Positions 25,713 through 34,916 of a DNA stretch of 64,000 nucleotides are shown one piece after another; the stretch's first letter is position 1; each line of letters opens with the position of its first letter. Below the pieces are notes generated by a model that had not been told where the DNA came from, did no database searches, and saw only the letters and a program-made list of their open reading frames with translations. Origin of the DNA: an uncultured Eubacteriales bacterium (GTDB lineage Bacteria > Bacillota > Clostridia > Peptostreptococcales > Anaerovoracaceae); assembly GCA_949285555.1 (NCBI GenBank), contig CASDYG010000005.1, positions 1 through 64,000 of the forward strand, written 5' to 3'. The position numbers were made by a program, and so were the translations under genes.

Positions 25713-26480
25713 CTACTTGCCCTGCTTATAACTGATATATAATTTTGAAGCAATGATTGCAGCTGTTGGTATGACAAGTATGCACCCTATAGCGCTTATT
25801 AAAATTAGTCCCAAATCCTGAACCAGCAGCTTCGAATTTATCATGCTTTCCCATGTATAATCTGTTTTAAAATAAGCGAAAAATAAAATGCTTTCACCTA
25901 AGAATATAAATACAAGTGTGTTTATTGTTGAACTTAAAATATCTCTTCCAATTGATACACCCGATTTATATAGCATTTCTGCCGTCACAGCTGCCTTATC
26001 TTCATATCTATTCCAGACCTCATATAGCGGTGAGGTAATGGCAAGAGCAGTATCAGTAATGGCACCCATGACCGCAATCATCATTGTACAAACCATAAGC
26101 TTTGACATACTTACATCGACATCAGTGCCATATCCATTGGATGCTCGTATAGCATACTCGCCTCTTGGAAATCCCTGCCAGTTTCCGTCCCTTACAAATA
26201 CATAACTCATTATGGTCATAAAGATTAAAATTATTATAACGGAAACGAATGCCGCTTTCGTTTTTACATTATATCCATTTTGATAAAATAGGCTATTTAT
26301 AAGTATAGCTATGCATCCAATTATCGTAGCAGTATACTCCTCCATACCAAAATAAATAGCAAACACTATGCATGCCATGATAATGATATTAAAGCTCAGT
26401 GATACCACCGACTTAGCTGTGGAATCTCGCCCAACCAGTAAACATAAGGCTACAAAAAACAGACTATATGCTATTAGCAT
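25713..26480 (-). CDS. YibE/F-like membrane protein, second of a pair
   Basis: 255 aa, about seven transmembrane helices. Contains family-like segments (MVCTMMIAVMGAITDTALAITSPLYEV shortened here to GAITDTALAITSPLYEV, and NTLVFIFLGESILFF). The function of YibE/F proteins is unknown. I start it at the ATG 26480 after AAAGGAGTGAGC rather than at an upstream start overlapping the previous gene. It lies downstream of the other YibE/F gene and the Mrp-like operon on the same strand. Confidence 0.8.
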   Translation of the reverse strand: MLIAYSLFFVALCLLVGRDSTAKSVVSLSFNIIIMACIVFAIYFGMEEYTATIIGCIAILINSLFYQNGYNVKTKAAFVSVIIILIFMTIMSYVFVRDGNWQGFPRGEYAIRASNGYGTDVDVSMSKLMVCTMMIAVMGAITDTALAITSPLYEVWNRYEDKAAVTAEMLYKSGVSIGRDILSSTINTLVFIFLGESILFFAYFKTDYTWESMINSKLLVQDLGLILISAIGCILVIPTAAIIASKLYISYKQGK

Positions 26481-26514
26481 GCTCACTCCTTTACTATTAC
26501 CTTTTCGCCTGTAT

Positions 26515-27573
26515 TTAACTTCCTTGATAATTTTTCTTTTTCCACGCAACAGTTGCTACAATTACGGTGAGAGGTATTGCCATCACTATGGAAATTGCCC
26601 CTGTAAGAAAACGCAGTATATAAAAGAAACCATGATTGTCTAAGACCGTTAAAAATCCTATATCATTTTTCATGGAAAGAAGCATAGTAGATAGCAACGG
26701 TGCCACATTAACGAAAAACATAACATTTATCATTAGTCCCGTTACATCTTCACTAATTACTCCTATTGATTTAAGCAACCTGCCCCTAGACATATGAGGA
26801 TGAACTACTATCATTTCCTTTGTAGCACTACTTACAGTTACAGCAATGTCTATGGTGGCTCCCAGAGAAGCTATAAGTACCTGAGAAAGGAGCATGTTGT
26901 TTGCATCCCATACATTAAATGGCTCCGGTAAAAAATCAAGATAATCATATGGCAGCCTAGGACTAAAATATATAATTAAAAAGGTTATTATTCCAATTAT
27001 ACATACAGTCATCAAAGTGCCTATTATAGCCACAGCGGTCTCTCTTGACAGTCCACTTATCATAATGAGCAAAAGTGATGTAACAATTAGCATGGCAAAT
27101 AATGAAAGAAAAAGTATCGGAATGCCAATAATATATAGTTTTATAGTCACTATATAAATGCAAAGATTTACCAAAATACCTACTAGAGTAAATACGCCTG
27201 ATCGCTTTCCAAAAGCGATGATGAGTAAAATAAGAATACCTGCAAGAAGAACAACCTGAGAATCTCGCTTCTGATCTAGTATATTGCCTTTAAGCTTTTC
27301 CCCTTGTAGGCTTACATTTAGAAAATATTTTATATTTACTTTATATCTATTATCGTAAACTAAATTTTTATCCTTAGTATCATGTTTTATTTCAATATAC
27401 TTTCCTTTATATTCACCGTTTAATATTTCAAATTGTACTTTGTTTCCATTTATTGAAGCTACTCTTCCTATAGGCGTCTTATACAGCTCTTGATCATACA
27501 AACTTGCAACAAAAACAGCCACTAAAATGGCTGCTAAAATAATCAAAATAACTATCCGCCTATGTCCTTTCAT
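26515..27573 (-). CDS. YibE/F family membrane protein
   Basis: 352 aa. An N-terminal helix is followed by an extracytoplasmic beta domain (about residues 30-105, KTPIGRVASINGNKVQFEIL, EYKGKYIEI) and about seven transmembrane helices carrying the YibE/F signatures ASLGATIDIAVTVSSATKE, ISEDVTGLMINVMFF and the C-terminal RFLTGAISIVMAIPLTVI. It lies 11 bp after the NuoL-like gene, so it is probably co-transcribed with the antiporter genes. Role unknown; the context hints at ion or membrane-energy functions. Confidence 0.88.
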   Translation of the reverse strand: MKGHRRIVILIILAAILVAVFVASLYDQELYKTPIGRVASINGNKVQFEILNGEYKGKYIEIKHDTKDKNLVYDNRYKVNIKYFLNVSLQGEKLKGNILDQKRDSQVVLLAGILILLIIAFGKRSGVFTLVGILVNLCIYIVTIKLYIIGIPILFLSLFAMLIVTSLLLIMISGLSRETAVAIIGTLMTVCIIGIITFLIIYFSPRLPYDYLDFLPEPFNVWDANNMLLSQVLIASLGATIDIAVTVSSATKEMIVVHPHMSRGRLLKSIGVISEDVTGLMINVMFFVNVAPLLSTMLLSMKNDIGFLTVLDNHGFFYILRFLTGAISIVMAIPLTVIVATVAWKKKNYQGS

Positions 27574-27583
27574 ATTCTCTTCC

Positions 27584-29626
27584 TTATATTGTAAATATTA
27601 CTATAACGATTATCAGTAAAATAAAGCCTAATATAGCTATAACCTGCCTTTTAAAAAGCTGGGCATTTTGAATGTTTTCTTTGTCCATGCTTTTTATAAT
27701 TTGCGCCTCATCGGTAATAGAGCTTATATTGCTAGCTACATCTACTTTGACAAGCCTGCTTGCATTGGGACTTTCCATTAGCTGTTTTCCACCATCAAGG
27801 CTAGGTATAAACTTTCCATCTCCAACAATAAGGTGCCATAATGCCTCCATACTACTTATAGCAAATTCCTCCATCTGCTTAAGTTGCTTATCCAGTAAAT
27901 TTGATAAATTCAAAAAAGGCACTACAACTGCTCGTTCATATATATTATCCATATCCAAAAATCGTAGAGCATGTGGATTCATAAACTTTTTCATAAATAT
28001 GAATCCTATGCTTGCACCAATAAAGAGAACTACATATTTTATTGCCTCCATTGAAAATAGCATATTTCCCACCTCTATTTTAGCACCTAGCAACCACTTA
28101 GGAAATATATCACAGGCAATAATAAGAAAACACATCACAATCATACAGTATTTCTGAATCATCGCTTCCACGCTGTTACAGTCAGTTGTTTTTTGCCACA
28201 TGATCCTAGAAAGGCTATCTGCCGCATACGGGTCATATCGCCCCTCTTCATCGCAAGCATATCTATCATAGGCAGAATTAGACACTCTCGCAAAATCATC
28301 ACATATTTTGGTTTCTTTCTCCTTTTGCTTTTCTACCTTCAGAGGCTCTGAATTGTGAATAAAAAGATAGTATCCTATCTTACACGCTATAGATACCCAT
28401 GTTCCTATAGTTGCCAATACCAAAAGGTGCTCTATGCCAACATGTCCTGAAGAAATAATTGCATGATTGACCATATATTTACTGTTAAATCCACTAAACA
28501 ATGGCACACCAGAGATGGCCATGGCCGCTATGAAAAATGACAGCTTTATCAGCTTGGAATGTATGTGATACCGCTTGAGTTCAGACAGCTTCTCACTTCC
28601 AAATGTGTATAAGAAAAATCCCGCTATCAAAAACAACAACCCTTTATAAAGTATATTGTTTATGCAGTGATAAAATGCCGCCATACTCCCTTCTGCAAAA
28701 GTTGCTCCTGTAGAAGCTATCATAATGCCCATTTGGCTAACTATATGATAGGCAAGTAGCTGCCTTAGATTATCACATCCTATAGCCATTATAACACCAA
28801 ATATCGCTGTTAGAGTGCCTAAATATAACAATGTAGTTTCACCTGAGAATATATGTATAAGTAGAACCAACGATGCCTTTGTAGTAATAGTAGACATAAA
28901 GAATGTAATAGCCGGATTTGTCTTATGATATACTCTCGTAATCCACGGGTGCAGTCCTACCATTCCGCAATTAGTTAGTACTCCTGCCATTATTACATAA
29001 TACTCCCAGCCATGCTCATTTAAGCTGTTAAGCTCTGTGACAGTTGTTATTCCATGTATGTAATACGAACATATACCTATCATTAAAAGGCAGCCACCAA
29101 TCAAATGATAGATGAAATAGCGTAGACTATAGCTAAACCATTCTTGGTAGGATAGGCTATAATTCCAGCGTCTTGCTTCAATTAGAATAATTAGCCCTAA
29201 AATGGCCATAGCTTCCCAAATTATCAATATTTGAAGTAAATTATCTACGAATACCAATGCAATGCCTATGAACAGATAGCCTTGCACTAGCATGCTGGTA
29301 ACCATTCTTATTCTTGCTGCAAAAAATATACGCCCAAGCCCTATAACAAGTACAAAAATATATGCTATGATAGTGGAAAAATATCCATATCCATTACCAC
29401 TTGGAGCACCAAGCTTCCAAATGAAAAATAATATAGTTAAGCCTGAAACTACGCCCTCTCTCATTAACACTTTATGATATATTCGCTCGTAATTTTTTAT
29501 TTCTTTTAATCGTATAAACGCTAATATCGTAGTATTTGGTGAGAAGGCAACAATAAGCAAAACAGATACACAAAAAAAGACTACAGAATCCAGATATGGT
29601 AATAAAAAACTAAAGATATTTACCAT
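27584..29626 (-). CDS. Proton-conducting antiporter-like subunit, NuoL/MrpA-N type, divergent
   Basis: 680 aa with about 14 transmembrane helices in the proton_antipo_M pattern (residues about 120-420), then a hydrophilic insert (about 440-490), more helices and a long soluble stretch before a final helix. The usual K-x-PFHxWLP segment is altered to GMVGLHPWITRVYHKTNPA, so the channel residues are divergent. It is the last antiporter subunit of the Mrp-like operon, and its ATG overlaps the end of the 35-aa gene region (TAG-ATG adjacency). It replaces the MrpA N-terminal part, whose C-terminal domains are encoded separately upstream. Confidence 0.85.
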   Translation of the reverse strand: MVNIFSFLLPYLDSVVFFCVSVLLIVAFSPNTTILAFIRLKEIKNYERIYHKVLMREGVVSGLTILFFIWKLGAPSGNGYGYFSTIIAYIFVLVIGLGRIFFAARIRMVTSMLVQGYLFIGIALVFVDNLLQILIIWEAMAILGLIILIEARRWNYSLSYQEWFSYSLRYFIYHLIGGCLLMIGICSYYIHGITTVTELNSLNEHGWEYYVIMAGVLTNCGMVGLHPWITRVYHKTNPAITFFMSTITTKASLVLLIHIFSGETTLLYLGTLTAIFGVIMAIGCDNLRQLLAYHIVSQMGIMIASTGATFAEGSMAAFYHCINNILYKGLLFLIAGFFLYTFGSEKLSELKRYHIHSKLIKLSFFIAAMAISGVPLFSGFNSKYMVNHAIISSGHVGIEHLLVLATIGTWVSIACKIGYYLFIHNSEPLKVEKQKEKETKICDDFARVSNSAYDRYACDEEGRYDPYAADSLSRIMWQKTTDCNSVEAMIQKYCMIVMCFLIIACDIFPKWLLGAKIEVGNMLFSMEAIKYVVLFIGASIGFIFMKKFMNPHALRFLDMDNIYERAVVVPFLNLSNLLDKQLKQMEEFAISSMEALWHLIVGDGKFIPSLDGGKQLMESPNASRLVKVDVASNISSITDEAQIIKSMDKENIQNAQLFKRQVIAILGFILLIIVIVIFTI

Positions 29627-29734
29627 CTAATCTTCCTCCCTGTCTATTATTTTGTTTAAAACAACCTTTCTGATAAATATCAGAATGCATGCGCCAATCA
29701 CACCATATCCGAAATAGGCCAGTATACCTATCAT
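29627..29734 (-). CDS. 35-aa single-helix membrane protein in the Mrp-like operon
   Basis: The peptide starts MIGILAYFGYGVIGACILIF and continues with a basic-acidic tail (RKVVLNKIIDREED). It has GGAGGTGGCTT in front. Its ATG overlaps the TGA of the preceding antiporter gene (ATGA), and its TAG directly precedes the ATG of the next gene, so the fit on both sides is exact. It is probably a genuine small subunit or assembly factor of the complex. Support is from position and ribosome site; no homologue is known to me. Confidence 0.75.
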   Translation of the reverse strand: MIGILAYFGYGVIGACILIFIRKVVLNKIIDREED

Positions 29735-31275
29735 AAGCCACCTCCTATATGGGAAGTTAACTCTTCTAATGAAAAGATGAGATTAGGATAAATCCCGATG
29801 ACAATTCCCAACATTATCAGAATTAAAACGGGAATCGTCATTCCACCTTCTCTTCTTAAAAGAGGCTTTTTTCGTGAGAAATACTTACATGATTTATCCT
29901 CTATCTTTGTCATATCAATATGAAGATTTGCTTTATCTAACATTGCACCATCCCTGTTTTTTAATGCACTCATAGGAATTACCAAAAGATACAGGGTACT
30001 TAAAATTGAGCTAACTCCCATAATTGCAACAGGAATAATCCATCCCAAGTCAAGACTTGCCTTAAAGATCTCAACCTTACTTACAAAGCCTGGTGTTCCG
30101 GGCAAGCCGATCATTGATAAGCTTGAAATAGCAAAAAGGATTAGATATAAATTTGCTCGCTTTGGAAGCTTGTAAAGAAATCTAACTTCCTCAAGCTTAA
30201 ATTCTGAAATAATTATTCCAGCCAGCATAAATAAACTTAGTTTAATAATACTATGGGTCAACAAATGTGCTAATGATGAAGAAAGCCCTAAATTTGTGGC
30301 AAATCCCATTGCCATTACCATATATGACATCTGACATATTGTGGAATATGCCAGAACACGTTTCAGCATTTTCTGTCTTAATGCTACAAGACCTCCTACC
30401 AATATGGTAATACTCCCTAATGTTACTAAAAGCGTATCACCCCCAAAGCTTGCTACCCTATTCATACCAAATACATAGTATATTATCCTTGCCAAGACAA
30501 AGACTCCACTATTTACTACTGCCACTGCATGTAACAGACCACTAACTGGAGTAGGGGCAACCATAGCAGATGGAAGCCAGCTATGAAAAGGCATTACAGC
30601 CGCCTTGGTAAGTCCTCCAATGCTCGCTAGAAAAAATAGGATGAGAAGCTTTGCAGAATTTACTGCGCCAAAATTTAAACCACCAAGAACAAAATCCAGA
30701 TTTTTTGTATATCCAAAGATTATTACTAATGCCAGCAGAAGGCACTGACCAGCCATAATAGTATATACAAGATACTTCTTACCAGCTCTTCTACAATTTA
30801 TGTCTCCATAATAAATGACCAATGGATATGTACAAAATGTCAATATTTCAAAAAAAATCAATATTGTAATTAAACTGCCTGAGAATGCCACACCTATAGT
30901 TGCAATCATAGCACCTTGATACCACATATCATATATTGCAGTTTTATGTTTATCATAATGGCTCATGTAAAAATGAGAATAAATAATGGCACATATCCAC
31001 AAAAATATTGCTATCTGTGAAAAGATTAAAGCAGGTGCATCAACCATTAATCTAAGTCCTACACCCTGCCATAAGCTCAGGAGCCTTATATCATATTGTT
31101 CACCATTTAAAAAGCGAGCGTTCATATATAATGTTGCTATAAAAGCTACAATGGCAAAGCTGAGCTGGATAATATGACGCAACGTATATTTCTGCTGTAT
31201 AATTATGCCAAAAACACTTGATGCTCCAATACTGATAAATACTATACATAGCAATGTCCCTATTGAAATATTCAT
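29731..31275 (-). CDS. Proton-conducting antiporter subunit, NuoM/MrpD type (second copy)
   Basis: 514 aa, about 14 transmembrane helices. The canonical segment GGLTKAAVMPFHSWLPSAMV, followed by APTPVSGLLHAVAVVNSGVF, contains the conserved Lys and His residues of the H+/Na+ translocating channel; FFEILTFCTYPLVIY is also typical. The start is the ATG at 31275, which overlaps the stop of the preceding gene by 4 nt (ATGA), rather than a longer upstream frame. Together with the 31272 gene it gives two MrpD/NuoM-like subunits in one operon. Confidence 0.93.
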   Translation of the reverse strand: MNISIGTLLCIVFISIGASSVFGIIIQQKYTLRHIIQLSFAIVAFIATLYMNARFLNGEQYDIRLLSLWQGVGLRLMVDAPALIFSQIAIFLWICAIIYSHFYMSHYDKHKTAIYDMWYQGAMIATIGVAFSGSLITILIFFEILTFCTYPLVIYYGDINCRRAGKKYLVYTIMAGQCLLLALVIIFGYTKNLDFVLGGLNFGAVNSAKLLILFFLASIGGLTKAAVMPFHSWLPSAMVAPTPVSGLLHAVAVVNSGVFVLARIIYYVFGMNRVASFGGDTLLVTLGSITILVGGLVALRQKMLKRVLAYSTICQMSYMVMAMGFATNLGLSSSLAHLLTHSIIKLSLFMLAGIIISEFKLEEVRFLYKLPKRANLYLILFAISSLSMIGLPGTPGFVSKVEIFKASLDLGWIIPVAIMGVSSILSTLYLLVIPMSALKNRDGAMLDKANLHIDMTKIEDKSCKYFSRKKPLLRREGGMTIPVLILIMLGIVIGIYPNLIFSLEELTSHIGGGL

Positions 31276-32819
31276 AGATTCATCACCTCCATAATGGACT
31301 GTCGCATAGCATCCACAATCTCGCCACCTATTATTCCGGTGATTAGTAGCATTACGGCACAAAGTAGCGCTGGCAGATAAGCTAATCGTTGCTTGCTTAT
31401 TACCCTAGGACGCTGCCATATTGCGAGATTATTTATATATTTTGAAATGAAAATTGCATCCGCTATCCTGTAAAAATAAACAACAGTTAGAAGACTCGAG
31501 GCGATAATTGCAACTAAGACTGCTGACTGCTCCATATCCATCGCCCCCAAAGCTAAATATAGTTTGCTGAAAAAGCCTGCCATAGGTGGCATTCCTATCA
31601 TTGATCCACCAAGTATAAAGAAAGATATTCCAAGCAATATTTTATCCTTATTATCAATTTCACCACTTCTTATGCTTACTATATCTTTCATATTACTTTC
31701 ACTATCAGGCTTGAAAAGTACTTTATCCGTTCCCACAATATCTGCAATAATAAATAGGCCTCCCTTTGCTACTCCATGTGCGATAATATGAAGCAGCATG
31801 GCAGCAAAAGCAAGATAATTACCCATAGAAATTGCAATACCTATATAGCCCATCTGAGCTACGCTGGAATATGCAAGCATACGTACTAAATATTTTTGCC
31901 TTATTGCAGCAATTGATCCATAAAAGATAGCTACTAGTGAAATAATCAACAAAACTAAACGTATCTGATCTATAAAAGATCTGTGACCAAGTATAATAAA
32001 GAGGAACTTAAACAGACAGTAAGCTGGTAGTTTGCCTCCCACTCCTGCAATAAGTGGCATTGCTCCCCAATGTCCGCTAGAATATGCATCTGGTAACCAT
32101 CCATGTAGTGGAAAAAGTCCCATTTTTATACCAAAGCCCACTAAAAATAAGATCATGGCAGCAAGCATAGCGTAGTGAACATTCGCATCTCCCTCATGAG
32201 AAGCTATTATATTCATATTTAAACTTCCTGCTGACATATATAAAAAAGCTATTGCCAGCAGATAAAAGCCCGTTCCCATTGTACCTGTCATCAAATATCT
32301 AAAGGCCCATATAAAACCACCACTTCGACCAAGTGCAACCAAGCAATATGATGAAATCGAGGCAATTTCAAGGAATATATAGAGTGTAAATACATCTCCC
32401 GATGAAGCCATTCCAACAAGTCCCAGGGCTAAAAATACAACAAGAGAATAATAACCACCTTCCTTAAGTGGGTCCGTATATTGTACCGTGCACATGCTGT
32501 AAGCTACTGCAATAGCACCCATGAAGCACACTAAAGCTATCATCATAAGGCTTATAAGATCGCTGCGAATTTCTATTCCAAGCGCTGGAGCAAATCCTCC
32601 TATTACTCTATTTACACTGGTTGAAATGATACTACCTTTATGCATAACAGACGAAAAACTCAGCATTATATATATGCTAACAAAAAAACCACAGGCGAGG
32701 GTGGATAAAGCAAGAACTCCCGCCAGCGTCCTTCTAATATAGGCTACTAGCCCTGTTATAAGTCCCCCAAGCATTAAAAAGAGGATTAAAAAAAGTGGAT
32801 CATAAAAAAACGGACTCAT
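31272..32819 (-). CDS. mrpD: Proton-conducting antiporter subunit, MrpD/NuoN type (first copy)
   Basis: 515 aa with about 14 helices. GFGIKMGLFPLHGWLPDAY and the downstream VGGKLPAYCLFKF match MrpD/MbhH. The Lys in IKMGLFP belongs to the ion-translocating network. The ATG follows immediately after the stop of the MrpC gene. It is probably the main antiporter subunit, working with MrpC and the split MrpA parts. Confidence 0.93.
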   Translation of the reverse strand: MSPFFYDPLFLILFLMLGGLITGLVAYIRRTLAGVLALSTLACGFFVSIYIMLSFSSVMHKGSIISTSVNRVIGGFAPALGIEIRSDLISLMMIALVCFMGAIAVAYSMCTVQYTDPLKEGGYYSLVVFLALGLVGMASSGDVFTLYIFLEIASISSYCLVALGRSGGFIWAFRYLMTGTMGTGFYLLAIAFLYMSAGSLNMNIIASHEGDANVHYAMLAAMILFLVGFGIKMGLFPLHGWLPDAYSSGHWGAMPLIAGVGGKLPAYCLFKFLFIILGHRSFIDQIRLVLLIISLVAIFYGSIAAIRQKYLVRMLAYSSVAQMGYIGIAISMGNYLAFAAMLLHIIAHGVAKGGLFIIADIVGTDKVLFKPDSESNMKDIVSIRSGEIDNKDKILLGISFFILGGSMIGMPPMAGFFSKLYLALGAMDMEQSAVLVAIIASSLLTVVYFYRIADAIFISKYINNLAIWQRPRVISKQRLAYLPALLCAVMLLITGIIGGEIVDAMRQSIMEVMNL

Positions 32820-33191
32820 CTATATACCTTTACTAAAAATTTTCTCCTCATCAAAAGTTCCATATTTCTTTCTGATACTCATAAGAAGCGCAAGTCCAAC
32901 TCCATTGATACCCAAACTTACCACTACAGATGTAAGCATAAGAGCATGAGTTACAGGCTCAATATGGTAATCATCAGGAGCACTTTTTCTTATAAATAAG
33001 CTACCATGGGTATTTAGGTTCTGACCAAGCACTAAAAAGAAAAAAATAAGTGCAATTAGCATTATATTCATTGCCATTAGCTTCTTTATATAGTTATGAC
33101 ATGTAGCAAGTCCATATACTCCAATGGCAAAAAGTGTAAATGTGAGAATATATATACCCTTTTCAGCTAAGAATTCATTTATTATCCCCAT
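32820..33191 (-). CDS. mrpC: Mrp antiporter subunit C (NuoK-like)
   Basis: 123 aa with three transmembrane helices in the NuoK pattern (YILTFTLFAIGVYGLATC; MNIMLIALIFFFLVLGQ; MLTSVVVSLGINGVGLALLM). The loop DDYHIEPVTHALMLTSVVV resembles the MrpC/MbhG signature PLPQALVLTAIVI. It overlaps the preceding gene by 17 nt and abuts mrpD. Confidence 0.92.
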   Translation of the reverse strand: MGIINEFLAEKGIYILTFTLFAIGVYGLATCHNYIKKLMAMNIMLIALIFFFLVLGQNLNTHGSLFIRKSAPDDYHIEPVTHALMLTSVVVSLGINGVGLALLMSIRKKYGTFDEEKIFSKGI

Positions 33192-33927
33192 AAATCTCCT
33201 CGCTACTTTCTATGACAGTTTCTAAAATGTTTATGAGAGTCATTGCAACTACTACAGTTATACAGAGCTCTAAAAAACTGATAATAGCATCCTGTGCTAT
33301 GACTCCAATTTTACCTATAGCATAAAACTGCATCATATCCCCTCCAAATGCAATTGGCATACTGGCAACTATAACAATAATCATCATTGCAACTGTAGAA
33401 ATAAATAGGCATCTACGTTGATTTAAAGGGAATCGATTTAGCTGATTCTCCTTTGCCATAGTGTATACAATATATGCTAATGCTAGCATTGCTCCAGTTT
33501 TAAAACCGCTGCCTAGGTTAGAATGCTTTACAACAAACGAATAACCTGTATACAGCAAAATAATAGGTAAAGCTATAGGTAAAATTACCTTTAGATCTTG
33601 ATCTCCTTCGACTGAAAAATGACCAAATACACGCTTTCTGTTTTCACCTTTAAACAAAATCAATGTACAGCAAAGTCCTGTAATGTAAATAACAAGAGTT
33701 TCCAGTATTGTATCAAACCCCCTGACATCTGTAACTATATGCTGTCCTATCTCATCAAAGCTGGCATGCTCTTGTAAAATTTTTGATGTTGCTGTACGAA
33801 GCAGCCTGTTAGCAGGGGTGTCTGAGCTTCCTACCGTCGGCAAAAAGTTCATGTAATAAACGATTACAGCAACAAATATACTAATTATTAAAATTGGCAT
33901 TAGCTGTTTTATTTTTTTATTTTTCAC
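33175..33927 (-). CDS. mrpB: MbhE-MrpB fusion subunit of the Mrp-like complex
   Basis: 250 aa. The first about 95 residues carry VTDVRGFDTILETLVIY, matching the conserved DFRGxDTLGE segment that in canonical MrpA forms the C-terminal end (MbhE module). The remainder (about 110-245, with KHSNLGSGFKTGAMLALAYI) is MrpB/MnhB. Thus the MbhE domain is joined to MrpB instead of MrpA. The His and GSGF correspond to the usual GHxxPGGGF. It overlaps its neighbours by 4 and 17 nt. Confidence 0.85.
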   Translation of the reverse strand: MKNKKIKQLMPILIISIFVAVIVYYMNFLPTVGSSDTPANRLLRTATSKILQEHASFDEIGQHIVTDVRGFDTILETLVIYITGLCCTLILFKGENRKRVFGHFSVEGDQDLKVILPIALPIILLYTGYSFVVKHSNLGSGFKTGAMLALAYIVYTMAKENQLNRFPLNQRRCLFISTVAMMIIVIVASMPIAFGGDMMQFYAIGKIGVIAQDAIISFLELCITVVVAMTLINILETVIESSEEIYGDNK

Positions 33928-34166
33928 CTATCCCACCTGTCTGAATCCTTTAGTGCAATAACAAAATATATGGAGCATATGCTTCCCATAGCTGCAATAC
34001 TAAAGGCAACTTCATCGTCACCTAACACGATATAAAGTAGCATCGTTCCAAATGTAAATAGAGCATAAAAAATCGCTGAAGATAAAATGTCCTCACCAAC
34101 TATTATTACTACGGCTAATATTATTAGAAATAGTAGCAAAATTCCTTCTAGCAATATAATCGTCAC
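33924..34166 (-). CDS. MbhD/DUF4040-type small subunit (split-off part of MrpA)
   Basis: 80 aa, three hydrophobic segments. VGEDILSSAIFYALFTFGTMLLYIVLG followed by DDEVAFSIAAMG is the MbhD/DUF4040 motif that canonical MrpA carries inside its C-terminal region (motif here split so as not to quote it whole). The acidic pair in GDDEVAF corresponds to the AxDVAxTEA motif. Overlaps of 4 nt with both neighbours indicate tight coupling. In MBH hydrogenases and MBS this domain is likewise a separate gene. Confidence 0.85.
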   Translation of the reverse strand: MTIILLEGILLLFLIILAVVIIVGEDILSSAIFYALFTFGTMLLYIVLGDDEVAFSIAAMGSICSIYFVIALKDSDRWDR

Positions 34167-34531
34167 AGCTTACCTTCCTTATCGCTTTCTATGTATTTCC
34201 CTAACACATCTACACCTGTATCCTCATCAACTTCCGGTTTTAAGTTATTTAGAAGCGCCGCCCTTCCTATAAGATGGGTGCACAGAGGATTTGCCATAAA
34301 AACTCCTAAAATAATAAGAAAAATCTTTAGACTGCTCCAGTTTATACCCGTGTTTATGAGTAATGCACTAGCAATCAGTATAACCCCAAGTGTTTGACCT
34401 ATGCTGGAGGCATGAAGGCGTGAAAAAAAGTCTGGAAGTTTTAACAGTCCAATAGCTGATACAGTAAGTAGCATACAGCCCAATATGATTAAAATAGAAA
34501 CAATAATATCCTTAACATCTATCATTTTCAT
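34163..34531 (-). CDS. mrpG: Mrp antiporter subunit G
   Basis: 122 aa, three helices, with the diagnostic LLKLPDFFSRLHASSIGQTLG and later FLANP-like MANPLCTHLIGRAAL (PhaG/MnhG family signature PDFYTRLHA). A hydrophilic C-terminal tail follows. It overlaps mrpF by 20 nt and the MbhD-type gene by 4 nt. Confidence 0.94.
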   Translation of the reverse strand: MKMIDVKDIIVSILIILGCMLLTVSAIGLLKLPDFFSRLHASSIGQTLGVILIASALLINTGINWSSLKIFLIILGVFMANPLCTHLIGRAALLNNLKPEVDEDTGVDVLGKYIESDKEGKL

Positions 34532-34916
34532 GCTCCCTGTCTTGCTCTAAGCTTACTAAAGACTCTTTTCCATGCTCAGTGCTATCAATTATGGACTTAT
34601 TTAATCCCTCACCATATTGATGTCTGTCTATGGAACTGTGCTTCCCCCTATGATTCTCTCTTCCCACGATATATTTTGTAATAATAATCAAAACGATAAA
34701 GCTAATTATCCCGTAAGATATAGCCACATCTACATATTTATCAATTTCCAGCTGCAGCATACCTATTAATAGAATAATCGCTAAAACATTTAGTCCAATT
34801 ATCAAAATACCATTTAATCTATCGTATATCGTAGGGCCTCTAAACACTCTATATAAAACAAGCACTATAAGAATAGAGATAAAAAAAATGGCGGCACTGA
34901 AAATCCCATCTAACAT
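34512..34916 (-). CDS. mrpF: Mrp antiporter subunit F with long hydrophilic tail
   Basis: 134 aa. Three helices with the MrpF signature LYRVFRGPTIYDRLNGI and the pattern VDVAISYGIISFI. About 45 C-terminal residues (after the last helix) are charged and His-rich, absent from typical 90-aa MrpF proteins. It overlaps mrpE by 7 nt. Confidence 0.92.
   Translation of the reverse strand: MLDGIFSAAIFFISILIVLVLYRVFRGPTIYDRLNGILIIGLNVLAIILLIGMLQLEIDKYVDVAISYGIISFIVLIIITKYIVGRENHRGKHSSIDRHQYGEGLNKSIIDSTEHGKESLVSLEQDREHENDRC

Noticed and set aside
31276..31362. Longer N-terminus of the second antiporter subunit
   Set aside because: It would overlap mrpD by about 90 nt; the ATGA overlap at 31272-31275 is the natural start.
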